Shown: piece after piece, positions 1-8,586 of the stretch
How the letters are laid out: each line of letters starts with the position of its first letter
Numbering within the stretch: position 1 is the stretch's first letter
NCBI RefSeq assembly: GCF_000685075.1
Contig: NZ_BAYD01000005.1
Span: forward strand, 62,001-126,000
DNA: 64,000 nucleotides
Direction of reading: 5' to 3'
From: Paraburkholderia oxyphila NBRC 105797
GTDB lineage: Bacteria > Pseudomonadota > Gammaproteobacteria > Burkholderiales > Burkholderiaceae
The notes under the pieces: model-generated
What the model was told of the DNA's origin: nothing
What the model saw: only the letters and a program-made list of their open reading frames with translations
The model's database searches: none
Translations under genes and position numbers: made by a program

Positions 1-490
1 GGAACGTCTCCATGCCGGGCAGCTTCGGCAATGCCGGCCGGCTCAACTGGCCCGTGCCGCTGATCAGCCATTGCGCGCTCAGCGTCGAGCCGTCCGTCAA
101 TGTCACGCGCCATAACGCGTGAGGCTCGTCGTAGCGCGCATGCGCGACTTCCGCGTGAAAGCGCAGATGCGGCGCCAGTCCATACTTGGACGCGCAATGG
201 CGCAGGTACGCGTAAATCTCCGCTTGCCGCGCGAACGTTCGCGACCACTCGGGGTTCGGTTCGAAGGAAAACGAATAAAGATGCGAGGGGACGTCGCACG
301 CGGCGCCGGGATAGCTGTTGTCGCGCCAAACGCCGCCAACGTCATGCGAGCGCTCCAGAATCACGAAGTCTTCGATGCCGGCGCGCTTGAGCGCGATGCC
401 CATGCCGATGCCGGCAAAGCCCGCACCGATGACGATGGCGCTCAGCGGCCTGGCGCTCGCTTCGAGGGTGGTCGATTCAGGCGATTGCAT
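1..490 (-). CDS. Baeyer-Villiger-type flavin monooxygenase (N-terminal part, cut by window edge)
   Basis: Reading leftward from an ATG at 490, 163 residues are visible before the window ends, so the C-terminal two thirds are missing. The N terminus has an FAD-binding Rossmann motif GAGFAGIGMG (residues 22-31), then ERSHDVGGVW and NSYPGAACDVPSHLYSFSF, the signature of class B flavin monooxygenases that oxidise ketones to esters or lactones. The start overlaps the last 14 bases of the upstream GMC oxidoreductase gene, so the two are translationally coupled. This pairing suggests oxidation of an alcohol or ketone followed by oxygen insertion; the substrate is not readable. The BVMO fingerprint further downstream cannot be checked here, so a related N-hydroxylating FMO is not excluded. 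Confidence 0.85.
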   Translation of the reverse strand, partial: MQSPESTTLEASARPLSAIVIGAGFAGIGMGIALKRAGIEDFVILERSHDVGGVWRDNSYPGAACDVPSHLYSFSFEPNPEWSRTFARQAEIYAYLRHCASKYGLAPHLRFHAEVAHARYDEPHALWRVTLTDGSTLSAQWLISGTGQLSRPALPKLPGMETF

Positions 491-2168
491 GGCGAGCCTC
501 TACAGTGCGTGCTTGTGGTGCGTCGATGGCGTGCGGTTCGGCTTGCGCATCGTTATGCGGTTGCGCGGCCACGCGGCTGACGCCGCGTATCAGATCGACC
601 GCCTTCTCGGCGATCATGATCGTCGGCGCGTTGGTGTTGCCGCCGATCAGCGTCGGCATGACGGAGGCATCGACGATGCGCAGTCCCTGCATGCCGCGCA
701 CGCGCAGTTGCGGATCGACGACGGCGAGCGCGTCGTGTCCCATCCGGCATGTGCCCACCGGGTGATAGACGGTGTCGGTGCGTTGGCGCAGCACGTCGCG
801 GATCTGGTCGTCGGTGTTCACGTGCGCCGTGAACATGTCGCGCGTGATCCACCGCGCGAGCGCGGGTGCCTGCATCAGGCGGCGCGTGAGCTTGAAGCCG
901 GCGACCATGTCTTCGAGATCGCGCGCATCGGCGAAGAAGGCTGGATCGATGCGCGGCGCGTCGAGCGGATTGGCGCTGCGCAGCGTGACGGAGCCGCGGC
1001 TGCGCGGGCGCAGCAGGCACACGTGGCACGACAGCCCATGACCGGGGTGGAAGCGGCGCGCGTGATCGTCCACGAGCGCGACGACGAAATGCAGCTGGAT
1101 GTCCGGCGCGTCGAGTTCGGGACGCGTCTTCAGGAAGCCGCCGCCCTCCGCGAAGTTCGACGTCAGCATGCCGCGCCGTTCGCGGCGAAAGCGCGCGAGT
1201 TCGAGCAACATGCGCAATCCACCGCGCAGCGAAACGCCCATGGTGTCGGTGCTGCGCGTGCGGTAGCCGAAGATGAAGTCGGGGTGGTCCTGCAAATTGC
1301 GGCCGACGCCGGGCAGATCGAGCCGCACATGGATGCCGAGGCGTTCGAGCTCGCGTGCCGGACCGAGGCCCGAGAGCATGAGCAGTTGCGGCGTCTGCAG
1401 CGCACCCGCTGCGAGCACGACTTCGCGCCTTGCGCGCAGCGTGCGGACCTCGCCGTGCTGCCTCACCTCCACGCCCACCGCGCGTGTGCCGTCGAACACG
1501 ATGCGCAGCACTTGTGCGTGTGTCTCGACGGTGAGATTCTCGCGCCGGCCAAGATGCGGCAGCAGATACGCGCGCGCGGCGCTCCAGCGTTCGCCGTGCT
1601 TCTGCGTGACCTGATAGATGCCGATGCCTTCCTGCTGGGCACCGTTGAAATCGTCGGTCAGCGGCAGGCCCGCCTGAATGGCCGCTTCGCGGTAGCGCGC
1701 GTGAAACGGATTGCCGGTGCGCAGGTCGCTGACCCACAGCGGACCGTCGCGTCCATGCCAGGCGTCGTCGAATCGTTCGTTATGCTCACTGAGCCTGAAG
1801 TACGGCAGCACGTCGTCCCATGCCCAGCCTTCGTTGCCGAGCGCGGCCCAGCCGTCGTAGTCGGTGCGGTGGCCGCGGATGTAGACCATCGCGTTGATCG
1901 CCGACGAGCCGCCGAGCGTCTTGCCGCGCGGCTGGTAGCCCGTGCGTCCGCCCAGTCCCGCTTGCGGCACGGTGTCGAACGCCCAGTTGTTGATGCGGGT
2001 TGGCATCATCGCCACCGCGCCCGTTGGCGTGTTGACGAGCGTGCCGTCGCCGCGACCGCCGGCCTCGAGCACGCAGACCGTGAGGTTCGGGTCTTCGCTC
2101 AGGCGCCCCGCGATCACGCAGCCGCCCGAGCCGCCACCCACGACGATGTAGTCGAAAACTTGGCTCAT
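477..2168 (-). CDS. GMC family FAD-dependent oxidoreductase (choline dehydrogenase-like)
   Basis: A 563-residue protein of normal length for the glucose-methanol-choline family. The N terminus carries the dinucleotide motif VVGGGSGGCVIAGRLSEDP, followed by GGSSAINAMVYIRG (the second GMC signature region). Near the C terminus HPVGTCRMG supplies the conserved active-site histidine and NTNAPTIMIAEKA closes the FAD domain. The family oxidises primary or secondary alcohols in the cytoplasm or at the inner membrane. A GAGG Shine-Dalgarno element lies about 8 bases before the ATG. It overlaps the downstream flavin monooxygenase gene and is divergent from an AraC regulator, which likely controls it. 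Substrate unknown; aliphatic or cyclic alcohol is inferred from the BVMO partner. Confidence 0.92.
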   Translation of the reverse strand: MSQVFDYIVVGGGSGGCVIAGRLSEDPNLTVCVLEAGGRGDGTLVNTPTGAVAMMPTRINNWAFDTVPQAGLGGRTGYQPRGKTLGGSSAINAMVYIRGHRTDYDGWAALGNEGWAWDDVLPYFRLSEHNERFDDAWHGRDGPLWVSDLRTGNPFHARYREAAIQAGLPLTDDFNGAQQEGIGIYQVTQKHGERWSAARAYLLPHLGRRENLTVETHAQVLRIVFDGTRAVGVEVRQHGEVRTLRARREVVLAAGALQTPQLLMLSGLGPARELERLGIHVRLDLPGVGRNLQDHPDFIFGYRTRSTDTMGVSLRGGLRMLLELARFRRERRGMLTSNFAEGGGFLKTRPELDAPDIQLHFVVALVDDHARRFHPGHGLSCHVCLLRPRSRGSVTLRSANPLDAPRIDPAFFADARDLEDMVAGFKLTRRLMQAPALARWITRDMFTAHVNTDDQIRDVLRQRTDTVYHPVGTCRMGHDALAVVDPQLRVRGMQGLRIVDASVMPTLIGGNTNAPTIMIAEKAVDLIRGVSRVAAQPHNDAQAEPHAIDAPQARTVEARHAIA

Positions 2169-2367
2169 GGAATCGCCTCAGGAAGTTCGGGGTTCAGGCG
2201 ACGCGTTGGGGCTCATTGGCATAGGTCTCCTCCGTGCTTTCGATGGAGTCGTTCGAACGACGACTGACTGGCACCGATAGTGCGTGCTGCATGGGAAAAC
2301 ACCAATGCTGGGACGGGACAATTGTTTTAGTATTTGGGCCAAACCGACGGATTGAGGGTTTCTCCGC
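2169..2367. promoter_or_regulatory. Divergent promoter region, AraC regulator / GMC-BVMO pair
   Basis: The 199 bp between the divergent start codons must hold both promoters. An acaattgt palindrome occurs near 2318 and an AT-richer stretch lies at 2318-2336. No convincing sigma-70 hexamer pair was found by eye, so exact promoter positions are left open. Confidence 0.5.
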
Positions 2368-3420
2368 ATGAGCTTCTGGGATTTCACCCGGAGTCCAGCC
2401 AGCGCCCGGCTGCTGGTCGATTTCGGCGACGAGCGCGGCCTGCCGCAAGCGAAGCTGCTCGCGGGCACGGGCTTGTCGGCCGCGCAGATCGACGATCCGA
2501 ACACGGAGGTGACGGCGGCCCAGGAACTGCGGCTCTACGACAACCTGCTGCGGCTGCTCGGCTATCCGCCGGGACTCGGCCTCGAGCTTGGCGGGCGCTA
2601 TCACTTCTCGACCTACGGCGTGTGGGGCTACGGCCTGATTGCGAGCGCCACGGGGCGCGATGCGCTCGCGCTGGCCTTGCGTTTCCTGCCGCTCACCCAT
2701 GCGTTCAGCGTGATCACGTACCGGGAGACCGGCAATTGCTGCATGCTGAATTTCGGCGCGCCGGAGTTGCCGGACGTGCTGAGCCGCTACTGCGTGGAAC
2801 GCGACATGGCGGCGGCAGCCGTATTGCTGCGCGAGGTTGGGGCAACGGATTTCGCGCTGACGAGCTTCACGCTGCAAGCGAGCAAGCCGCGCGAGAGGCC
2901 TGAGGCGTGGCTCGACGTTCAGCATCTGCTCGGTGTCGAGCCGGTTTACGGGGCGCGCTCGAATTGCCTCACATTCGAGCGCGCGTGGCTCGACTTCAAG
3001 CTGCCGCAGGCCAACGCCACCACCGCGGCCATGTGCGAGCAGATGTGCAAGCAGTTGGTGGAGGCGCGGCGCGCGCGCGTGGGCACATCGGCCATGATTC
3101 GCCATTACCTGAACGCGGCGTGGGGCGCCGCGCCGCTTTCGCTCGACGAGATGGCGCGGATGATGAACACGAGCGCGCGGACGCTCAAGCGCAGGCTGCA
3201 GGAAGAGGGCACGACGTTCCGGACCCTGCTCGACGAATCGCGCGTCGCATTGGCCGAAACGCTATTGAGCGACGCGCAGTTGACGCTCACGGAGATTGCG
3301 GACCGGCTCGGTTACAGCGACTTGTCGAGTTTCTCGCAGGCGTTCAAGCGATGGCATGGGGTGGCGCCGCAGATTTATCGCGCAGGCATGGCGCAGGGGC
3401 GCAAAGAGACGCAGCAGTAG
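2368..3420 (+). CDS. AraC family transcriptional regulator (Arabinose_bd-type N-terminal domain)
   Basis: 350 residues. The N-terminal about 200 residues resemble the ligand-sensing Arabinose_bd-type domain found in OruR-like AraC regulators. The C-terminal 100 residues contain two helix-turn-helix motifs: LSLDEMARMMNTSARTLKRR and the second one ending GYSDLSSFSQAFKRWHG, typical of AraC proteins. A GAGGG element precedes the ATG by about 10 bases. Divergent arrangement with the GMC/BVMO gene pair (199 bp between starts) suggests it activates that pair in response to the substrate. The ligand is not identifiable from sequence. Confidence 0.9.
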   Translation: MSFWDFTRSPASARLLVDFGDERGLPQAKLLAGTGLSAAQIDDPNTEVTAAQELRLYDNLLRLLGYPPGLGLELGGRYHFSTYGVWGYGLIASATGRDALALALRFLPLTHAFSVITYRETGNCCMLNFGAPELPDVLSRYCVERDMAAAAVLLREVGATDFALTSFTLQASKPRERPEAWLDVQHLLGVEPVYGARSNCLTFERAWLDFKLPQANATTAAMCEQMCKQLVEARRARVGTSAMIRHYLNAAWGAAPLSLDEMARMMNTSARTLKRRLQEEGTTFRTLLDESRVALAETLLSDAQLTLTEIADRLGYSDLSSFSQAFKRWHGVAPQIYRAGMAQGRKETQQ

Positions 3421-3471
3421 GGCGGAAATGATTTATGCAGGATACCGAATAGATTCATGGAGACGACTTCG

Positions 3472-4236
3472 ATGAAAGACGATCTTGGCAAAATGGCAGC
3501 AGACCTCGAACGCCTGCTCAAGCTGCGCAGCCTGCCGTTCGGGATGATGCTGTGCGAGCGGCGCGAGGACATGGAGGCGATTCATCGGATTCGCCGCCCG
3601 AAGGCGATCCACACGCTCGACCAGATCGTCGGGCAAGCCGCTCGCCTCGGTTTCACGATCGGCGTAACGGCCGAAGATCTGGTCGGATCGCAATGCCGGT
3701 CGGTCGTGGGTCTCGGCAACGCCAAGGATGACGAATGGCGCTCGGGCCAGCAAATGGCGGGCGTCTGGTACGCCACGCTCGAAGATTCCCGCGCCCATCA
3801 AGCGGCCATGGACTGCGTGCCGGACGGAAAGTACGAGGCGCTGGTGGTGTCGCCGCTCGCGGCCGGCCGTATCGACCCGACCATCGCGCTGTTCTATGCA
3901 ACGCCCGGCGCCATGATGTACTTCATCAACGGCTTGCAATGGTCGGGATACAAGCGTTTCGACTGGGGCGTGGTGGGAGAATCGTCCTGTGCGGATTCCT
4001 GGGGCAGGGCGCTGAAGACCGGTCAGCCGAGCCTTTCGATTCCCTGCTTTGCGGAGCGCCGGTATGGTGGCGTGCTCGACGACGAGATGCTGATGGCGCT
4101 TCCCCCCGCGATGCTGGCAAAAGCCACCGCGGGCATGGAGGCGCTGGCGAAGAACGGCCTGCGGTATCCGTTTGCGCAGTACGGGATCCAGCAGGACGTT
4201 CGGGCCGGCATGGAGGTGAGCTACGCAAAGAAATAG
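3472..4236 (+). CDS. DUF169 family protein
   Basis: 254 residues from the ATG at 3472, which has GGAG nine bases upstream; an in-frame ATG at 3457 would add five residues but lacks a good ribosome site. The sequence matches the DUF169 type: an N-terminal segment with LPFGMMLCERREDM, a cysteine in VGSQCRSVVGLG, a central EALVVSPLAAGRIDPTIALFY block and a late PSLSIPCFAERRYGGVLDDEM block. DUF169 proteins have no established reaction; many carry conserved cysteines, and here three or four are visible. It follows the AraC gene by 51 bp on the same strand and is convergent with the HU/DUF900 gene. No function is assigned. Confidence 0.8.
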   Translation: MKDDLGKMAADLERLLKLRSLPFGMMLCERREDMEAIHRIRRPKAIHTLDQIVGQAARLGFTIGVTAEDLVGSQCRSVVGLGNAKDDEWRSGQQMAGVWYATLEDSRAHQAAMDCVPDGKYEALVVSPLAAGRIDPTIALFYATPGAMMYFINGLQWSGYKRFDWGVVGESSCADSWGRALKTGQPSLSIPCFAERRYGGVLDDEMLMALPPAMLAKATAGMEALAKNGLRYPFAQYGIQQDVRAGMEVSYAKK

Positions 4237-4248
4237 GATAAGGGCGAA

Positions 4249-5889
4249 TCAGGTCTTGAAGCACCAGTACGTGCCCAGCTTGACGTTTATGGTCCTCAGT
4301 CCATAGCGAACCGCCGCGCGGAAGCGATTTTCAATCAAGTCGTGCAAGTCCCCGGTCAAACGGACTGCGCTGCCGATGTAAGAATGGTTCAGCCCGAACA
4401 GGCTGGTTTCGACGGCGCTGGCATCAACGGTCTCGACGCCATTGAGAACCAGAAGCGCGCGGCCGGCATCTCCGGCCCGGGGGGCGCCGTTCGCCTTTTT
4501 TGACAACTTCAAGGCTTTGTCATTTGACGAAGCATAGAGCGTAGTCGAGATGCCAAGGGCTGCCAAAGACGGGGCGATCTGATTCTTGAACACATCGGTA
4601 TCGATATCCGGGGCGGCAAACACCACTTCCGTCATCTGCTGCAATGCCTGGTTCTGGCCAGCCGCCATCATCAACGTTATCGCCCCGGCCAGTACCCGGT
4701 TGCCCATGCTATGCGCAAGGATGACAACCTCGTCGAAGCCGCCATTTTGCATGACGGTCAGGATGAACGCTTGAAAGTAGTGGATGGCCTGTTCGGCATC
4801 GCTCCCGTCGCTGACGTAATTGAACACCTTGCCGCCCGATGGCCAGCTATAGACGAATGGCACGCCCGAGAACTCCACGTCGTAGGCGATTTGCGCTGCC
4901 CGGCGGGCTGCGTCCTCGAACGTCGTATTGAAGCCGTGAACGAAGATCAGGGCCCTGCGCGTTTTACCCTTGTGCGGGCACCTGGAAATGGCAAGACCGA
5001 ATTCACCGGCAGTCTGCTCTTTCAGACTCATCAGGACGACGTGCTTCTGCGGGTCCTGCAAAAGACTGCGCAACATGAATGGCGATTCCAGCTTGCCCAC
5101 CCGGTGGTTATGCGGAATGCTGACCTCGCAGACGCCATATCTGAGTTGTTTGCCACGGTCATTGCCGAAGTAATCAGCGGGCGTCCTGGCTTTCGGGTTG
5201 CGATTTCGATCCGTGCCAAAGAAGATCTTGACGATCTCCATGGGTTCCTCTTTCCCTCCCTCATTCTCAGGAACCAGAAACTGGTGTTGTTGAAAACCCA
5301 GCAACTTGTCTTCGGATTCCAGCAGGGAAACAGGCTCACTGTCCTCCATCTCCAGAAGATCTGCGTACGGATGTTGCGGATGTTGCGGCCGGCGCGAGAG
5401 CACGCCGAGTTCGCCAAATTGCACATCGGCACCCGCGAGAAGTGCCTGCCTTAGTTGCTCAACGACACTGTCCAATGCGCGCCTTGCGACTTCCAGGGGC
5501 ATCTTTGCCTCGTATGAGAGCCGCATCACCAACTGCGCTTTCGCTGGTGCAGGTTCGAACCCCCTGCGTGCCCGCAAGACGGCAATGGGCCGCAGATACG
5601 GACTGAATCGCGGGTTGTGCTCGTCAAGCGTAGGAGAGGGAATGAAAAATACCCCGGCGCTCGATTCGACGATCGCGTCGGGGCGCGTCCCTGCTTCCCT
5701 GAGCAGGAACCATTGCGCAGCAAACGTCCCGATCCCGACCAGCGCGACGATCTTGCCACGAGCGATTTCCTCCAGCACGGTACGCGTCAGAAACGCCATG
5801 GCTGCTGTGGCCGCCGGTTCCGCAATATCCGATTGGGCGGCAACCCGCCTGATCAGTTCAGTCTCGTCGATGGTGTTATTGAGGTCCAT
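4249..5889 (-). CDS. Tandem HU-like domains fused to DUF900-type alpha/beta hydrolase
   Basis: A 546-residue protein with an unusual architecture. Residues about 5-95 look like an HU/IHF-type fold: an ELIRRVAAQSDI helix, then GKIVALVGIGTFAAQ, which parallels the GFGTF strand of HU. Residues about 112-170 contain a second, shorter HU-like half (GADVQFGELGVLSRR). An acidic linker follows (175-215). Residues 217-546 form a DUF900-type hydrolase: IFVHGFNTTFEDAARRA, the nucleophile elbow AHSMGN (Ser394), an Asp in AAPDID (428 or 430) and His502 in LNHSY. DUF900 proteins are esterase/lipase-like. No signal peptide is evident. DNA or chromatin association of a hydrolase is only an inference from the fold resemblance. 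Gene stands alone between convergent DUF169 and the mechanosensitive channel gene. Confidence 0.75.
   Translation of the reverse strand: MDLNNTIDETELIRRVAAQSDIAEPAATAAMAFLTRTVLEEIARGKIVALVGIGTFAAQWFLLREAGTRPDAIVESSAGVFFIPSPTLDEHNPRFSPYLRPIAVLRARRGFEPAPAKAQLVMRLSYEAKMPLEVARRALDSVVEQLRQALLAGADVQFGELGVLSRRPQHPQHPYADLLEMEDSEPVSLLESEDKLLGFQQHQFLVPENEGGKEEPMEIVKIFFGTDRNRNPKARTPADYFGNDRGKQLRYGVCEVSIPHNHRVGKLESPFMLRSLLQDPQKHVVLMSLKEQTAGEFGLAISRCPHKGKTRRALIFVHGFNTTFEDAARRAAQIAYDVEFSGVPFVYSWPSGGKVFNYVSDGSDAEQAIHYFQAFILTVMQNGGFDEVVILAHSMGNRVLAGAITLMMAAGQNQALQQMTEVVFAAPDIDTDVFKNQIAPSLAALGISTTLYASSNDKALKLSKKANGAPRAGDAGRALLVLNGVETVDASAVETSLFGLNHSYIGSAVRLTGDLHDLIENRFRAAVRYGLRTINVKLGTYWCFKT
5241..5260 (-). 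promoter_or_regulatory. Possible internal ribosome binding site before Met217 of the HU/DUF900 gene
   Basis: On the minus strand an AGGGAGGGAAAGAGGAACCC stretch lies directly before an in-frame ATG (5241-5239, residue 217), exactly at the junction between the acidic linker and the hydrolase domain. The purine-rich run gives a GAGG about five bases from the ATG. Internal initiation would yield a 330-residue hydrolase without HU-like domains. Confidence 0.4.
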
Positions 5890-6037
5890 CTTATGGCGTG
5901 AAGTTCGAGTGGATTTCAGGGCCGATGCTGACCGAAGCAGCGTTGGTCTCGGGGGTTTTTTATCTCGCGGGGAAGCGAATCAATGTGCGTTTGCACACAT
6001 TCTACGGCGAAGCGTGAGCGGCACGCGCGCTCAGTGC

Positions 6038-7252
6038 TCATCCGTGGCGGGACCCCGGCCACCGCTCCTGCCAGCAGCGCAAGCCGAACAGCGGGGCGAT
6101 GCCATACGCATGATCGAGCAGGTCCGATTGAAGGTTTTCGTAGGGCTCCCAGCGCGTTTCATCCAGATAGAGAAAGATCTCCAGCGCGATTACCGGTTGG
6201 CGCGACTGCACCTGGCGGATCACGAGCGGCATGTCGCGGCGGACCGCTGGCTGGTCGCGCAAATGCGCAGTCAGGTAGAGCCGGTAGAGGCCGAGATTCG
6301 TGCGCCGCTGTGTGTGCTCGGGTGCAAATGCCTCGAGCGGCCGGTGGATTTCGTTGCGCAGTCGCACGAGCAGCGCTTCGTCGGGAAAGCGCACGGTGTC
6401 GGCATCGAAATGAATCGCGTGCTTGACGCGCCGGCTGCCCGACTCGGTCATGCCGCGCCAGTTCTTCATGCTATTCGTTAGCAGAACGTAGGTGGGCAGC
6501 ATGACGATCGAGTTGTCGAAGTTCTGCACCTTGATCGTATTCAGCGCGATGTCGATCACGGTGCCGTCGGCGATGAAGCCAGGCACTTCGATCCAGTCGC
6601 CTACCCGCACCATGTCGTAAACGGTGAGCTGAATGCTGGCGACGAAGCCGAGCAGCGAGTCGCGGAAGATGATGATCAGCAGCGCCGTCATCGCGCTGAG
6701 GCCCGTGAGGAAGTAGGCGGGCGAGCGCTCCATCAGCACCGAGATCACCGCAATCAGCGCGATCACATAGAGCACGATGGTGGCGATCTGCAAGAAGCTC
6801 TTGATCGGCCGCTCGCTGGCGGAGGGGAAGTGGCTGTAGCGCTCGCCCACGCTGTCGAGCAGCGCGAGCGCGGCGCGCAGGAGCGTGTAGACCATGTAGC
6901 AGGCTGCGAGCAGCGCCAGCGGATGCCCGAGCGCCGAAATGAGCGGAAACGTGAGGCCGGTCAGCAGCGGCGCGGCCGCGTAGACGATGATCGCGGGCAC
7001 GAGCGGCGCGAGCCGGTGGAACACCCTGTGGCGTTCGGCGGCGCGCAGCCACTTGCGTTGTTCGTGGCGCGCGAGACGGCCGACGATCGTCAGCATGATC
7101 GCGCGCGTGGCGAAGTAGCAGATCGTGCTCGCCAGCAGTATCGCGAGCAGGAGGGTGGCGACGAGCAGAACCGCAACGAGCGTGCTGTCGGTGTAGACGT
7201 GGAAGTGATGCCAGTCCGGCCCGCCTTCGAAACGCAGCGCCTTGTCGAACAT
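6038..7252 (-). CDS. Mechanosensitive ion channel, YbdG/MscS family
   Basis: 404 residues, close to the length of YbdG-type miniconductance channels. Hydrophobic helices occur near residues 25-48, 83-105, 110-130, 150-170 and 178-198. The last one runs into TALLIIIFRDSLLGFVASIQL, the conserved pore helix and hinge of this subfamily, followed by the MscS beta domain (VGDWIEVPGFIADGTVIDIALNTIKVQNFDNSIVMLPT). Such inner-membrane channels release solutes on hypo-osmotic shock. It is monocistronic: 148 bp separate it from the HU/DUF900 gene and about 240 bp from the hydrolase gene upstream. Confidence 0.93.
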   Translation of the reverse strand: MFDKALRFEGGPDWHHFHVYTDSTLVAVLLVATLLLAILLASTICYFATRAIMLTIVGRLARHEQRKWLRAAERHRVFHRLAPLVPAIIVYAAAPLLTGLTFPLISALGHPLALLAACYMVYTLLRAALALLDSVGERYSHFPSASERPIKSFLQIATIVLYVIALIAVISVLMERSPAYFLTGLSAMTALLIIIFRDSLLGFVASIQLTVYDMVRVGDWIEVPGFIADGTVIDIALNTIKVQNFDNSIVMLPTYVLLTNSMKNWRGMTESGSRRVKHAIHFDADTVRFPDEALLVRLRNEIHRPLEAFAPEHTQRRTNLGLYRLYLTAHLRDQPAVRRDMPLVIRQVQSRQPVIALEIFLYLDETRWEPYENLQSDLLDHAYGIAPLFGLRCWQERWPGSRHG

Positions 7253-7492
7253 CGATCCCTCCAGTGCCGGTCACCCCGGCTCGACGGGCATGTCCGGTCT
7301 GGCGATTGGATCGGCTTTGCGCAGCAGCGCGGGCGCGGCGTCAGTAGCCGCCACGAAGCGCGGCGCCGCGGCGGGTGCGCCCGTGGAGGGCGTCCCGTGC
7401 GAGCGCAACCGGACCGGTCGGCAAGCGCATCGCACGAACGCTATTGTAGCGGCGTCAACGGTGGTTTTTCGCGTCCACGCTCTTCGCGCATG

Positions 7493-8572
7493 TCACGCTT
7501 GGGCGCGTCTGGCAAGGCGCTCGACGAACCAGTCGCATGCGAGCGCGGTGCGCGCCGCGCTATGGTTGTAGATCGTGTGCTCGCCGTCGGGCCAGACCTC
7601 GAGCGTGGCGTCGCCGGAGCTGGCGGCATCGAGGAACGGCTGCTGATCCTCCAGACGAATGAGCGGATCCGCGCCGCCATGCAGCACGAGCAGCGGGCAG
7701 GCGATGCGCTCGCGCTCCGGCACGAATCGCAGACGATCGAAATTCGCTGCGATCGCATCGGGGTCGGTGTTGCCGAGCATGGCGGCGGCTTGCTCGACAA
7801 ACGTGCGGAACGGCAGCAGCGAGGGCGCAGCGAGCGCGCCGTTCACGCAGCAGGCCGCGACGCGCGGGTCGGCCGCCGCGGTGGACGCGGCCCACAACCC
7901 GCCGATGCTGTTTCCCCAGATGCCGACCGGGCCGAGCGATGCGTCGTCCGCAACGTAATCGACAAAGCGCCGGTACGCGGCGGTCACGTCGACGTCGACG
8001 AAGATCCGCTGTTCGAGCCGGGTCTCGCCCTGGCCTGGGCCCTCGGCGAGCAGCGTGGCGATCCCGCGTGCCGCGAGCGCGCGCGCGATCGGCCAGTAGG
8101 CGAAGCCCCAGCCGCTCTGCCCGCCGAAGACGATGACCGTGCCGCGCACGGCGCTCGCGCCCGGGCGCACGAGCCAGCCGATCAGGTGCGCGCCGGCGAA
8201 CGGCAAGGCCACGCGCTCGATGCGCTGCTCCGACCAGCCGGCGAGACGCTGCGCCGCCTCGCTCAGGCGTGCGTAGAGCTGGCGCTTGCGCGGGACGTCG
8301 TCGTTGAACGCCATCTGGGCGAATAGCAGGTCGGCGATGCCCATGGCCTGCGCATCGGCCGCCGTCTTCAGATGCCCGGCGGCGCCGGCTTGCGCTGCCC
8401 GCGCGAATTGCGCGTCGGCCAGCGCCTCGGCTGCGGCGTCCCACGCCTCGCCGGCCGATGTGCGGGCGTGCAGCGCCGTGGCGTCCGCGTAGTCCATGCC
8501 GCAGTCGAGCAGCCGGGTGAGCGGCATCGCCCGCTGTAGCGCGTGCGTGAAAGGCGACAGTTCTATCGTCAT
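7493..8572 (-). CDS. Alpha/beta hydrolase, FrsA / dihydroxypseudooxynicotine-hydrolase-like
   Basis: 359 residues from the ATG at 8572, chosen because GAGGAG lies seven bases upstream; a GTG six codons earlier is less likely. There is a helical N-terminal about 130-residue domain, then an alpha/beta hydrolase core with GWGFAYWPIARALAARG, the nucleophile elbow GNSIGG (Ser222), Asp302 in LHGGADP and His332 in DGEHTIYN. This two-domain layout matches the DUF1100/FrsA group that includes 2,6-dihydroxypseudooxynicotine hydrolase, which cleaves a C-C bond next to a dihydroxylated ring. It is the last gene of the hydroxyquinol operon, 14 bp after the flavin hydroxylase. By analogy it may release a resorcinol-type ring from an acyl derivative; that role is inferred. 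Confidence 0.85.
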   Translation of the reverse strand: MTIELSPFTHALQRAMPLTRLLDCGMDYADATALHARTSAGEAWDAAAEALADAQFARAAQAGAAGHLKTAADAQAMGIADLLFAQMAFNDDVPRKRQLYARLSEAAQRLAGWSEQRIERVALPFAGAHLIGWLVRPGASAVRGTVIVFGGQSGWGFAYWPIARALAARGIATLLAEGPGQGETRLEQRIFVDVDVTAAYRRFVDYVADDASLGPVGIWGNSIGGLWAASTAAADPRVAACCVNGALAAPSLLPFRTFVEQAAAMLGNTDPDAIAANFDRLRFVPERERIACPLLVLHGGADPLIRLEDQQPFLDAASSGDATLEVWPDGEHTIYNHSAARTALACDWFVERLARRAQA

Positions 8573-8586
8573 GGAAAGCTCCTCAC

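Noticed and set aside
318..2267. Long open frame antisense to the GMC oxidoreductase
   Set aside because: High-GC third-position effect; the complementary frame has all GMC motifs and this one has none.
2269..2284. Sigma-54-like -24/-12 pattern TGGCAC...TGC before the AraC gene
   Set aside because: Single chance-level match in GC-rich DNA; no sigma-54 activator in the window and AraC genes rarely use it.
5982..6001. Small hairpin AATGTGCGTTTGCACACATT as terminator of the channel gene
   Set aside because: Five-base core stem and no T-run on the transcribed side.
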